Assembly (NCBI GenBank): GCA_016209865.1 | Contig: JACQVL010000256.1 | Location: 1-9,718 of the forward strand | DNA: 9,718 nt | Source: Candidatus Latescibacterota bacterium | GTDB taxonomy: Bacteria > JAAXHH01 > JACQVL01 | Reading direction: 5' to 3' | Part shown: positions 1 to 6,281 of the stretch, in pieces | Layout: each line of letters begins with the position of its first letter | Numbering within the stretch: position 1 is the first letter of the stretch | Program-made: the position numbers and the translations under genes | Notes under the pieces: model-generated | Told to the model about the DNA's origin: nothing | Databases searched by the model: none | Seen by the model: the letters and a program-made list of their open reading frames with translations, nothing else

Positions 1-2
1 GT

Positions 3-1922
3 ATGGGCAAGGTGATCGGGATAGACCTGGGGACGACGAACTCGTGCGTGGCGGTGGTGGAAGGGGGGGAGCCGGTGGTGATCCCGAACGCGGAGGGGAG
101 CCGGACGACGCCGTCGGTGGTGGGGTTCACCAACGAGGGGGAACGGCTGGTGGGGGCACTGGCCAAACGCCAGGCGATCACCCACCCGCAGAGCACGGTG
201 TACTCGATCAAGCGCTTCATGGGGCGGCGCGCTGAGGAGGTCAGCCGGGAGCGGGCGCTCGTCCCCTACCCGGTCGGGCCGGACGCCAGCGGGCAGGCGG
301 TGGTGACGGTGGGGGGCCGGGTGTACAGTCCGCCGGAGGTGTCGGCGATGATCCTGCAGAAGATGAAGCAGAGCGCGGAGGCGTACTTAGGGGAGGCGGT
401 GACGGAGGCGGTGATCACGGTGCCGGCCTATTTTAACGACAGTCAGCGCCAGGCGACCAAGGACGCCGGGCGGATCGCGGGGCTGGAAGTCAAGCGGATC
501 ATCAACGAGCCGACGGCGGCGGCGTTAGCCTATGGGCTGGACAAGCAGACGAACGAGACGGTGGCGGTGTTCGACTTAGGGGGGGGCACGTTCGACATCT
601 CGATCCTGGAGCTTGGGGACGGGGTGTTCGAGGTGCGGGCGACGAACGGGGACACGCATTTAGGGGGGGATGATTTTGACCAGCGGGTGGTCGACTGGCT
701 GGCCGCCGAGTTTCGGGCGGAGACGGGGCTCGACCTGCGGGCCGATCCGATGGCGGTGCAGCGGCTGCACGATGCGGCGGAGAAGGCCAAGTGTGAGTTG
801 TCGACGACCCTGCAAACCGAGATCACATTGCCGTTCATCACGGCCGATGCCAGCGGGCCGAAGCATTTGAGCCGGACGCTGAGCCGGGCGAAGTTAGAGC
901 AGTTGGTGGAGGAGTTGATTGCCCGCACCGTCGGGCCGTGTCGGCAGGCGCTCAGTGATGCGAAGGTCGAGGCAGCGGCGCTCGATGAGGTGATCTTGGT
1001 GGGGGGGGCGACGCGGATGCCGGCGGTGCAGGCGGTGGTGAAGGAGCTCTTTGGGCGGGAGCCGCATCGGGGGGTGAACCCGGATGAGGTGGTGGCGGTG
1101 GGGGCGGCGATCCAGGGGGCGGTGTTGAGTGGGGCGGTGCAGGATGTGGTGTTGTTGGATGTGACGCCGTTGTCCTTGGGGATTGAGACGTTAGGGGGGG
1201 TGTTCACGAAGCTGATCGATCGGAACACGACGATTCCCACCCGCAAGAGTCAGGTGTTCTCGACGGCGGCGGACAATCAGACGGCGGTCAACATCCATGT
1301 CCTGCAGGGGGAGCGGCCGCTGGCGCTGGAGAACCGGACGTTAGGGCGGTTCGACCTGGTCGGGCTGCCGCCGGCGCCGCGGGGGGTGCCGCAGATCGAG
1401 GTGGGGTTCGACATCGATGCGAACGGGATCGTGCACGTGGCGGCGAAGGACCTGGCGACCGGGCAGGAGCAGAAGATCCGGCTGCAGGCCTCCAGCGGGC
1501 TGTCGGAGGCCGACATCCAGAAGATGGTCAAGGATGCCGAAACCCATGCGGAAGAAGACCGGCTGAAGAAGGAAGAGATCGAAACGAAGAACCACGCCGA
1601 CCAACTGATCTACACGACCGAGCGCTCGTTGCGGGAGTTTGGGGACCGGGTCTCGGCGGATGACCGCACCCGTGTCCAGGCAGCGATCGAGACGCTGAAG
1701 AGTGTGATGGCCGGACGGGATGTGGCGGCGATCAGAACAGCGTCGGAAGCGCTGCTCCAGGCGTCCCACAAACTGGCCGAGGTGATGTACCAGCAGGCGG
1801 CGGCGCAGCAGGCGGGGACGGCGGAAGCGGGGTCCTCTGCCTCATCCGGCCAGGAACAGGCGGGGACCACGCAGGGGAAGGGAGAAGGGGCAGTGGACGC
1901 GGACTATGAGGTCGTGAATTAA
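3..1922 (+). CDS. dnaK: Molecular chaperone DnaK (Hsp70)
   Basis: ATP-driven cytosolic chaperone that binds exposed hydrophobic peptides and works with DnaJ and GrpE. The 639-residue length is normal for the family. The nucleotide-binding domain opens with the phosphate-1 motif [10 protein letters not shown] (residues 5-14). Lys70 in YSIKRFMG and Thr196 in DLGGGTFD (191-198) match the ATPase catalytic residues. The segment after FMGRR, about residues 77-100, is the insert typical of Gram-negative-type DnaK and absent from Firmicutes. The interdomain linker [13 protein letters not shown] is at 381-393, followed by the substrate-binding domain, a charged helical lid, an Ala/Gln/Ser-rich tail and the usual terminal DADYEVVN. 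The start is the family-typical [10 protein letters not shown]; only two bases precede it, so the ribosome binding site and any heat-shock operator lie outside the window. Glycine is mostly encoded by GGG, giving G runs up to 8 bases. dnaJ follows after 68 bases. Confidence 0.98.
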   Translation: MGKVIGIDLGTTNSCVAVVEGGEPVVIPNAEGSRTTPSVVGFTNEGERLVGALAKRQAITHPQSTVYSIKRFMGRRAEEVSRERALVPYPVGPDASGQAVVTVGGRVYSPPEVSAMILQKMKQSAEAYLGEAVTEAVITVPAYFNDSQRQATKDAGRIAGLEVKRIINEPTAAALAYGLDKQTNETVAVFDLGGGTFDISILELGDGVFEVRATNGDTHLGGDDFDQRVVDWLAAEFRAETGLDLRADPMAVQRLHDAAEKAKCELSTTLQTEITLPFITADASGPKHLSRTLSRAKLEQLVEELIARTVGPCRQALSDAKVEAAALDEVILVGGATRMPAVQAVVKELFGREPHRGVNPDEVVAVGAAIQGAVLSGAVQDVVLLDVTPLSLGIETLGGVFTKLIDRNTTIPTRKSQVFSTAADNQTAVNIHVLQGERPLALENRTLGRFDLVGLPPAPRGVPQIEVGFDIDANGIVHVAAKDLATGQEQKIRLQASSGLSEADIQKMVKDAETHAEEDRLKKEEIETKNHADQLIYTTERSLREFGDRVSADDRTRVQAAIETLKSVMAGRDVAAIRTASEALLQASHKLAEVMYQQAAAQQAGTAEAGSSASSGQEQAGTTQGKGEGAVDADYEVVN

Positions 1923-1924
1923 AG

Positions 1925-1959
1925 CGGTGATCGGTGGTCAGTAGTCGGTGGTCGGTTCA
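1925..1959 (+). repeat. Heptad repeat, CGGTGGT family (single arm)
   Basis: Five consecutive 7-base units at 1925, 1932, 1939, 1946 and 1953, variants of CGGTGGT (CGGTGAT, CGGTGGT, CAGTAGT, CGGTGGT, CGGTTCA). The array begins two bases after the dnaK stop codon and fills half of the dnaK-dnaJ gap. I see no complementary arm before dnaJ, unlike the other heptad loci in this window. Confidence 0.75.
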
Positions 1960-1990
1960 CGTCAATTGGGAAGGATGAAGACCGCGTCTT

Positions 1991-3148
1991 ATGGCCAAAC
2001 GTGACTACTACGAGGTGCTCGGGCTCGATCGCAACGCCTCTCCGGAGGAGATCAAGAAGGCGTACCGCCAGATGGCGCTCAAATACCATCCGGACCGGAA
2101 CCCTGATGATAAAGACGCGGAGGACAAATTCAAGGAGGCGGCGGAAGCGTATGAAGTGCTGAGTGACGCTGACAAGCGGGTCCGGTACGACCGGTATGGC
2201 CATCAGGGGGTCACGAGTGATTTTGGCGCGGGCGGGTTCCAGTGGACGCACTTCTCCCACATGGGCGATTTCGACGATATCCTGGGCAGTTTCTTCGGCC
2301 GGTCGGGCACGATCTTCGGCGACCTGTTCGGGACGGCCCGGACGGGACGGCGTGCCGGGCCTCAGCGGGGCTCCGACCTGCAAGTGAAAGTTCAGTTGAC
2401 CCTCGAAGAGATCGCGAAGGGGCTTCAGAGGACGATCTCGTTGAAACGGCTCGAGGGCTGCGAGACCTGCCACGGGAGCGGGGCCAAGCCGGGGAGCGGA
2501 CAGAAGACCTGCCCGGTCTGCCGGGGGACGGGGGAAGTGCGACAGGTGTCTCAGTCGTTCTTCGGGTCGGTCATCAACGTCGCCGTCTGCGCGCAGTGCC
2601 GTGGCGAGGGGAAGGTCATCGAGCAACCGTGTCCCACGTGCCGGGGAGAAGGGCGCGTTCAGAAGTCGGTCACCCTGAACGTCCGGATCCCGGCCGGAGT
2701 GTCGTCGGGGAACTACATCCCGCTCCGGGAGCAAGGCAACGTGGGGCCGCGTGGCGGCCCGCCCGGCGATGTGATCGTGTTGATCGAGGAGGAAGAGCAT
2801 CCGCATTTCGACCGTCACGGGAACGATATCGTCTATGAACTCCCCATCAGCTTCAGTCAGGCGGCGCTGGGGGATGCCATGGAAGTGCCGACGCTCACCG
2901 GGAAGGTGAAGCTCCACATCCCGCCGGGCACGCAACCCGGCAAGGTGTTTCGGATGCGGGGAAAAGGCATCCCGCACCTGAACGGGTACGGGAACGGCGA
3001 CCAGCTTGTCAAAGTGATCGTCTGGACGCCGACGAACCTCGGCGAGCGGGAGAAGAAGCTGTTTCGAGAACTGGCGACCTTGGAAGGCGGCAAGGCCCCG
3101 GCAGCGGATAAGAGCTTCTTTGAACGGCTGAAGGAGGCATTGGGGTGA
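1991..3148 (+). CDS. dnaJ: Co-chaperone DnaJ (Hsp40, type I)
   Basis: Partner of DnaK: delivers unfolded clients and stimulates its ATPase. 385 residues, normal for type I DnaJ. The J domain (about 4-70) has the essential HPD motif at residues 33-35 within [11 protein letters not shown] Gly/Phe region follows (about 74-120), relatively poor in glycine but with the usual [11 protein letters not shown] stretch. The zinc-binding domain has all four CxxCxGxG repeats, starting at Cys157, Cys174, Cys200 and Cys214 ([32 protein letters not shown]). The C-terminal client-binding domains include [15 protein letters not shown]. The start [11 protein letters not shown] is the canonical family start. A purine tract GGGAAGGA (1968-1975) is 15 bases upstream, farther than usual, so the ribosome binding site is weak or unusually spaced. 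Most likely co-expressed with dnaK. Confidence 0.98.
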   Translation: MAKRDYYEVLGLDRNASPEEIKKAYRQMALKYHPDRNPDDKDAEDKFKEAAEAYEVLSDADKRVRYDRYGHQGVTSDFGAGGFQWTHFSHMGDFDDILGSFFGRSGTIFGDLFGTARTGRRAGPQRGSDLQVKVQLTLEEIAKGLQRTISLKRLEGCETCHGSGAKPGSGQKTCPVCRGTGEVRQVSQSFFGSVINVAVCAQCRGEGKVIEQPCPTCRGEGRVQKSVTLNVRIPAGVSSGNYIPLREQGNVGPRGGPPGDVIVLIEEEEHPHFDRHGNDIVYELPISFSQAALGDAMEVPTLTGKVKLHIPPGTQPGKVFRMRGKGIPHLNGYGNGDQLVKVIVWTPTNLGEREKKLFRELATLEGGKAPAADKSFFERLKEALG

Positions 3149-3152
3149 TTCG

Positions 3153-3271
3153 ATTTTGGATTTTAGATTTTGGATTCATCAAGGAATGGATACCCGCAGT
3201 GTTCGATGATTCGTCTTTAGTATTTGATGATTCGTCTTTCAATCCAAAATCCAAAATCTAAAATCCAAAAT
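3153..3271 (+). repeat. Spaced inverted heptad repeat, ATTTTGG family (dnaJ-prmA)
   Basis: Two perfectly complementary 24-base arms, 3153-3176 and 3248-3271, separated by 71 bases. The left arm is three 7-base units (ATTTTGG, ATTTTAG, ATTTTGG) plus ATT; the right arm is its exact reverse complement, with one extra AATCCAA-type unit on its inner side. The left arm starts five bases after the dnaJ stop codon and the right arm ends directly at the prmA ATG. The same 24-base arm recurs at 9343-9366 and 9419-9442. The element is AT-rich in a high-GC setting. The transcript could form a long stem. Confidence 0.92.
3205..3239 (+). repeat. 14-base direct repeat in the loop of the dnaJ-prmA element
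   Basis: GATGATTCGTCTTT occurs at 3205-3218 and again at 3226-3239, offset by 21 bases, which is three 7-base units. The block reads as heptads GATGATT, CGTCTTT, AGTATTT, GATGATT, CGTCTTT. It is thus a second, unrelated heptad family nested inside the ATTTTGG inverted pair. Confidence 0.85.
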
Positions 3272-4177
3272 ATGTCTGACTGGGTTGAGATTCAAGTCGC
3301 GGTGACCTCCGGCACGGAAGAGGCGGTGTCGAACCTGCTATGCGAGCTGGGGAGTAATGGAGTCGTCCTCGTCGATGGTGAACATGGTACGGGATCATCG
3401 GTCGCTGGCTATATCCCGGCTGGAGAACGCATCCATGACAAGGTGCGGCGTATCCGGGAGTTGTGGGATGGGTTATGCGGACTCGGCCTGGCGGACGGCG
3501 ACTGCCAGATCGCCATCCGGCATCTTCCGGCGAGCGATTGGGCGACCGAATGGCAGGGCCGGTTTGTCCCCATTCAGGTGTCCGACCGGCTGATCGTGAA
3601 GCCCCCATGGGCGACGGTGTCCGGCCGTGCGGATCAGGTTGTCATCGACATCCTGCCGGGGATGGCGTTCGGGACGGGTGAGCACGAGACGACGCAGTTG
3701 TGTCTGCGGGCGCTCGATCGGACGATCCGGCCCGGCGATCGGGTGCTGGACGTCGGCACGGGGTCGGGGGTGCTGGCGATCGCGGCGGCCAGGCTGGGCG
3801 CGGGAGAGGTCACCGCGGTCGACACCGATGACGTGGCGGTGGAGAACGCCCGGTCGAATATCGTCCGCAACCGGATGAGCGACCGTGTCCACGTGGCTTG
3901 CGGGAGCCTCGACCATCCGAGTGTGAGAGGGTCGTACCGGGTGATCCTCTCGAACCTCGACACGCGCACGATTCTCCGGCTCTCAGCGGCCTGGCCCTCC
4001 CGGCTCGACCCGGACGGGACGCTCATCCTGTCGGGGGTGTTGAGCACAGAGGGGGAGGAAGTCGTCCAGAGCCTCCGGGCGCAGGGTCTCGACGTCATCC
4101 AGCAGGCGACGATGGGGGAATGGTGGAGCGGGGCGATGAGAAAGAGTGAAGAGTTAAAAGTGAAGAGTGAAGAGTGA
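3272..4177 (+). CDS. prmA: Ribosomal protein L11 methyltransferase PrmA
   Basis: SAM-dependent methyltransferase that trimethylates ribosomal protein bL11. The N-terminal L11-recognition domain (MSDWVEIQVAVTSGTEEAVSN) leads into the family signature FGTGEHETT (133-141). SAM-binding motif I is DVGTGSG (160-166), an acidic residue follows at the next strand (TAVDTDD), and SNLD (227-230) occupies the motif IV position. I chose ATG 3272 (301 residues) because upstream in-frame TTG/ATG codons at 3224/3227 would encode repeat sequence ([16 protein letters not shown]). No Shine-Dalgarno is visible: the A-rich repeat arm abuts the ATG. The last 11 residues, KSEELKVKSEE, and the stop codon are encoded by an AGAGTGA heptad array, so the native C-terminus has probably been replaced or extended. 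The position after dnaJ and before rsmE matches a conserved gene order. Confidence 0.94.
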   Translation: MSDWVEIQVAVTSGTEEAVSNLLCELGSNGVVLVDGEHGTGSSVAGYIPAGERIHDKVRRIRELWDGLCGLGLADGDCQIAIRHLPASDWATEWQGRFVPIQVSDRLIVKPPWATVSGRADQVVIDILPGMAFGTGEHETTQLCLRALDRTIRPGDRVLDVGTGSGVLAIAAARLGAGEVTAVDTDDVAVENARSNIVRNRMSDRVHVACGSLDHPSVRGSYRVILSNLDTRTILRLSAAWPSRLDPDGTLILSGVLSTEGEEVVQSLRAQGLDVIQQATMGEWWSGAMRKSEELKVKSEE

Positions 4178-4241
4178 AAACCTATAATCATCACTTCATA
4201 ATCCGTTGCTCTTTAACTCTTCACTCTTCATTCTTCACTGA
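4142..4241 (+). repeat. Spaced inverted heptad repeat, AGAGTGA family (prmA-rsmE)
   Basis: The left arm is five 7-base units starting at 4143, 4150, 4157, 4164 and 4171, variants of AGAGTGA; the last contains the prmA TGA stop. The right arm (4214-4241) is four complementary units of the TCACTCT type. A perfect 17-base complement links 4142-4158 with 4212-4228; the remaining units pair imperfectly. The unit at 4235-4241 supplies an in-frame TGA (4239-4241) just before the rsmE ATG at 4245. Confidence 0.9.
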
Positions 4242-4244
4242 TTT

Positions 4245-4982
4245 ATGAACGGGTATTGTTACGTGCCCCCCGAGGCCATCGTCGACGATCGGGCGGTCCT
4301 GACGGATGGGGAGGAGTACCGGCATCTGGTCCGGGTGCTCCGGAAACGGCCCGGCGACCGAGTGACGTTCGTGGACGGCACGGGATGGGTCTACGACGGC
4401 GAGATCGAACAGGTCGGCCCGGCCGCGGTAGGGTTACGGGTGACGCGCCGGCGTGATGAGACGGAGCCGGACGTGCGGGTGACGCTCGCTCCGGCGCTGC
4501 TCAAGGGCAACCGGCTGGATTTCGTCATCGAGAAAGCGACGGAGATCGGGGTCGACGGGATCGTCCCGATGCGCACAGCCCGGACGATCGTCGAGCAGGA
4601 CGCGGCGTCCGGCGAAGCCCGTCGCGCCCGGTGGCAGCGGCTCGCCCTGAGCGCGATGAAACAGTCGTTGCGGTCCTGGCTGCCCCCTGTTGCTCCGGTG
4701 GCCGAGTTCTCGGAGGTGATCGCCCGCGCGAGCGCGTACGACCTGGCGGTGATCGCCTGGGAAGGGGAGACGCTCGATGGCATCCCGGCCGCGCTGGCCG
4801 ACCGGCCGCGTCCCCGGCGGGTGCTCGTCCTCGTCGGCCCGGAAGGGGGGTTTGACCGGACGGAGGTCGACGCGGCCCGTCACGCGCAGGTGTCTCCGGT
4901 GTCCTTAGGGGCGCGGCGTTTGAGGGCGGACACCGCCAGCCTCGTCGCGTTGACCGTCCTGATGACCGCGCTGGAGGCTTGA
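4245..4982 (+). CDS. rsmE: 16S rRNA (uracil1498-N3)-methyltransferase RsmE
   Basis: SPOUT-class enzyme that methylates N3 of U1498 of 16S rRNA in the 30S subunit, using SAM. 245 residues, as expected. An N-terminal PUA-like domain contains the EYRHLVRVLRKRPGD stretch. The SPOUT core shows KGNRLDFVIEKATEIGVDGIVPM, then AMKQSLRSWLP. The knot has GPEGGF (198-203) and LRADTA (226-231). Most family members have Glu in LRxETA; here it is Asp229, a conservative change. The start is fixed by an in-frame TGA at 4239-4241, with ATG 4245 the first start after it. No Shine-Dalgarno is visible, the upstream sequence being the pyrimidine-rich repeat arm. The stop at 4980-4982 is one base before the next start. 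Confidence 0.95.
   Translation: MNGYCYVPPEAIVDDRAVLTDGEEYRHLVRVLRKRPGDRVTFVDGTGWVYDGEIEQVGPAAVGLRVTRRRDETEPDVRVTLAPALLKGNRLDFVIEKATEIGVDGIVPMRTARTIVEQDAASGEARRARWQRLALSAMKQSLRSWLPPVAPVAEFSEVIARASAYDLAVIAWEGETLDGIPAALADRPRPRRVLVLVGPEGGFDRTEVDAARHAQVSPVSLGARRLRADTASLVALTVLMTALEA
4973..4977 (+). promoter_or_regulatory. Ribosome binding site for the HIT gene, inside rsmE
   Basis: GGAGG near the 3' end of rsmE, six bases before GTG 4984. It fixes the GTG as the start and, with the one-base gap between genes, supports translational coupling. Confidence 0.75.
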
Positions 4983-4983
4983 C

Positions 4984-5328
4984 GTGGCTGATTGCATTTT
5001 CTGTAAGATCATCGACGGGGAGATCTCGGCGTCCATCGTGTATTCCGACGACCGGGTCGTCGCGTTCAACGACGTCAACCCGCAGGCGCCGGTGCATGTG
5101 ATCATCGTCCCGCGCCAGCATATCCCGACGGTGGCCGACCTGGGGCCGGAGACGTCAGGTCTGATGGACAGCCTGACGCAGACGGCCAATCGGATCGCTC
5201 AGGAGCGCGGGATCGCGTCACGTGGTTACCGGCTGGTCGTCAACTGCAACGCCGAAGCGGGACAATCAGTCTACCATCTGCATCTCCATCTCTTGGGCGG
5301 CCGCCCGATGACCTGGCCGCCGGGATAA
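4984..5328 (+). CDS. HIT-domain protein (HINT/PKCI-like)
   Basis: Histidine-triad hydrolase of the HINT branch, a family that hydrolyses purine nucleoside phosphoramidates or AMP-lysine adducts; the physiological substrate in bacteria is poorly defined. 114 residues, normal length. The N-terminus CIFCKIIDGEI carries a CxxC pair (Cys4, Cys7), part of a zinc site in some members. The catalytic triad motif HLHLHLL has His98, His100 and His102, preceded by NAEAGQSVY and followed by GGRPMTWPPG, the HINT-type ending. Start is GTG 4984 with GGAGG six bases upstream inside rsmE. It lies one base after the rsmE stop, the only junction here besides cvpA-mutS2 without a gap. The symbol hinT would fit but orthology is not proven. 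Confidence 0.93.
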   Translation: MADCIFCKIIDGEISASIVYSDDRVVAFNDVNPQAPVHVIIVPRQHIPTVADLGPETSGLMDSLTQTANRIAQERGIASRGYRLVVNCNAEAGQSVYHLHLHLLGGRPMTWPPG

Positions 5329-5334
5329 AAGGGC

Positions 5335-5457
5335 AAGGATGAAGGGGTAAGGACGAAGGACGAAAAGAGCAAGGACAAAGGGGGCAGGATGAAACGGCTC
5401 TCTTCTGTCATTCCCGCGCAAGCGGGAATCCATTTCGTCCTTCATACTTCGTCCTTG
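5335..5457 (+). repeat. Spaced inverted heptad repeat, AAGGACG family (HIT-rpsU)
   Basis: The left side (5335 to about 5394) has 7-base units at 5335, 5342, 5349, 5356 and 5371, variants of AAGGACG, with two one-base phase slips. The right arm (5433-5457) has TTCGTCC, TTCATAC and TTCGTCC. The longest perfect complement I find is 11 bases, 5355-5365 with 5433-5443, plus CAAGGAC 5370-5376 with GTCCTTG 5451-5457. The most degenerate of the paired loci. The loop contains a separate hairpin at 5410-5429. Confidence 0.82.
5410..5429 (+). repeat. dRS3-like inverted repeat hairpin
   Basis: Perfect 8-base stem ATTCCCGC / GCGGGAAT around loop GCAA, a GNRA tetraloop if transcribed. It matches the core form of the neisserial dRS3 repeat and of similar dispersed small repeats in many other bacteria. 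It sits in the loop of the AAGGACG heptad pair, three bases before the right arm. No T-run follows, so it is not a typical intrinsic terminator. Confidence 0.8.
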
Positions 5458-5476
5458 AATTTATACGAGAGGGGGT

Positions 5477-5481
5477 GGGAG
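5477..5481 (+). promoter_or_regulatory. Ribosome binding site of rpsU
   Basis: GGGAG five bases before ATG 5487, at the end of a purine tract from about 5467 (GAGAGGGGGTGGGAG). It is the strongest-looking site in the window and selects ATG 5487 over the in-frame GTG at 5475. Confidence 0.7.
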
Positions 5482-5486
5482 TAAAC

Positions 5487-5684
5487 ATGCCAGGCATTCG
5501 AGTGAAGGAAGGAGAGCCGTTTGAGAAGGCGCTCCGTCGGTTCACCAAGACCTGCGAGAAGGCAGGGATCATGTCAGAAATCCGGAAACACCAGCATTTT
5601 GAGAAGCCGAGTGCGCGGCGCAAGCGCAAATTGAACGCCGCGAAACGGAAAAACCAGAAACGGATGCAGCAGTTTCAGAGTTAG
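5487..5684 (+). CDS. rpsU: 30S ribosomal protein bS21
   Basis: Small basic protein of the 30S platform near the anti-Shine-Dalgarno end of 16S rRNA, important for initiation. 65 residues, within the family range. It opens with [27 protein letters not shown], the conserved bS21 N-terminal half, and ends in a Lys/Arg-rich helix ([18 protein letters not shown]). ATG 5487 fits the family N-terminus and has a good ribosome binding site; the upstream in-frame GTG 5475 would add MGVN from the binding site itself. The TAG stop (5682-5684) shares its last two bases with the first unit of an AGTGAAG heptad array. yqeY follows, a pairing seen in many bacteria, often as the beginning of an rpsU-dnaG-rpoD region; dnaG and rpoD are not in this window. 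Confidence 0.96.
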   Translation: MPGIRVKEGEPFEKALRRFTKTCEKAGIMSEIRKHQHFEKPSARRKRKLNAAKRKNQKRMQQFQS

Positions 5685-5775
5685 TGAAGAGTGAAGAATG
5701 AAGAGTGACGAGTAAAAAACATCGTGCTGTTGAATACGGTAATCGGTTTGCACTCATCACTCATCACTCTTCACT
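5683..5775 (+). repeat. Spaced inverted heptad repeat, AGTGAAG family (rpsU-yqeY)
   Basis: Left arm: 7-base units at 5683, 5690, 5697 and 5704 (variants of AGTGAAG), beginning within the rpsU stop codon. Right arm: CACTCAT at 5751 and 5758, CACTCTT at 5765, then CACT. Perfect complement of 12 bases between 5683-5694 and 5764-5775. This is the same family, in another phase, as the prmA-rsmE element. The loop is about 40 bases of unremarkable sequence. Confidence 0.88.
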
Positions 5776-5782
5776 GCTCCTC

Positions 5783-5787
5783 AGGAG
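5783..5787 (+). promoter_or_regulatory. Ribosome binding site of yqeY
   Basis: AGGAG six bases before GTG 5794. The spacing supports the GTG start. An out-of-frame ATG at 5792 overlaps it and would give no conserved protein. Confidence 0.65.
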
Positions 5788-5793
5788 CCAGAT

Positions 5794-6243
5794 GTGTCGC
5801 TCAAAGACCGGCTGATGGCTGACGGGAACGCGGCCTTAAAAAGCGGGGATCGAGTCCGGCTCACCGTCATCCGGATGGTCCGGGCTCAGATGAAGAACGC
5901 GGAGATCGCGAAGGGCCGGGACCTGACGGAGCCGGAGATGGTCGATGTCCTGGTGTCGGCCGCAAAAGCCCGTCGTGAGGCGCTCGCGTACTTCACCCAG
6001 GGACAGCGCGACGACCTGGTTCACGAGGAAGAACAGGCACTGCGGGTCATCGAGGACTACCTGCCGCAGCCGTTGTCTGAAGCGGAACTCCGGACGCTGA
6101 TCGACGCCACGATCCACGAGGTCGGGGCGGCCGGACCGAAAGATATGGGGCGCGTGATGAGCGTGCTGATGCCGCAAGTCAAAGGCCGGGCTGAGGGGAA
6201 GCTGGTCAATGAGCTGGTCATGAGGACGTTGAAGGAGTCGTAG
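5794..6243 (+). CDS. yqeY: GatB/YqeY domain-containing protein
   Basis: 149-residue stand-alone member of the GatB/YqeY family. The domain resembles the tRNA-interacting C-terminal part of the GatB subunit of Asp/Glu-tRNA amidotransferase, but the role of the free-standing protein is not established. Recognisable segments are LKDRLMADGNAALKSGD near the start, the central ARREALAYFTQGQRDDL, EEEQALRVIEDYLPQPLSEAEL (the conserved YLP block), and GPKDMGRVMSVLMPQVKGRAEGKLVNELV at the end. The start is GTG 5794, chosen because it gives the family N-terminus and has AGGAG at the right distance. Its TAG stop lies inside a 28-base palindrome. Directly downstream of rpsU, as in Bacillus and many others. 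Confidence 0.93.
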   Translation: MSLKDRLMADGNAALKSGDRVRLTVIRMVRAQMKNAEIAKGRDLTEPEMVDVLVSAAKARREALAYFTQGQRDDLVHEEEQALRVIEDYLPQPLSEAELRTLIDATIHEVGAAGPKDMGRVMSVLMPQVKGRAEGKLVNELVMRTLKES

Positions 6244-6267
6244 GGACGCGGCATGCCGCGCCCCTAC
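6240..6267 (+). repeat. 28-base palindrome over the yqeY stop codon
   Basis: Two 14-base halves, 6240-6253 and 6254-6267, are reverse complements except for one mismatch (A6246 against C6261). The outer ends are GTAGGG and CCCTAC and the centre is GCATGC. The yqeY TAG (6241-6243) lies in the left half. No T-run follows, so it looks like a REP-type dispersed palindrome more than an intrinsic terminator; the hairpin could still stall transcription or protect the mRNA 3' end. Confidence 0.85.
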
Positions 6268-6281
6268 ACGACGGCGGCGTG

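Noticed and set aside
1084-1140. G-quadruplex in the G-rich part of dnaK
   Set aside because: G runs are separated by loops of about ten bases or more, so a canonical four-run motif is not met.
530-1246. Minus-strand reading frame opposite dnaK
   Set aside because: Ser/Thr/Pro-rich translation of the antisense strand of conserved DnaK codons; no motif.
1919-2977. Long minus-strand reading frame (about 350 codons) opposite dnaJ
   Set aside because: Arises from GC-rich codon use on the antisense strand; the protein is Arg/Pro/His-rich with no recognisable domain, and dnaJ on the other strand is complete.
3224-3271. Upstream extension of PrmA to TTG 3224 or ATG 3227
   Set aside because: The extra residues come from the repeat loop and arm and do not match the PrmA N-terminus; MSDWVEIQV fits the family.
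3153-3271. Insertion sequence or MITE with target-site duplication at the inverted repeats
   Set aside because: No transposase and no flanking direct duplication that I can see; arms abut gene ends without one.
5410-5450. Intrinsic terminator at the GCGGGAAT hairpin after the HIT gene
   Set aside because: The 8-base stem is good but no T-run follows it, and its sequence is that of a known dispersed repeat.
5434-5466. Possible promoter with -10-like TTATAC (5461-5466) before rpsU
   Set aside because: No convincing -35 at the right distance, and the region is mostly heptad repeat, so chance similarity is likely.
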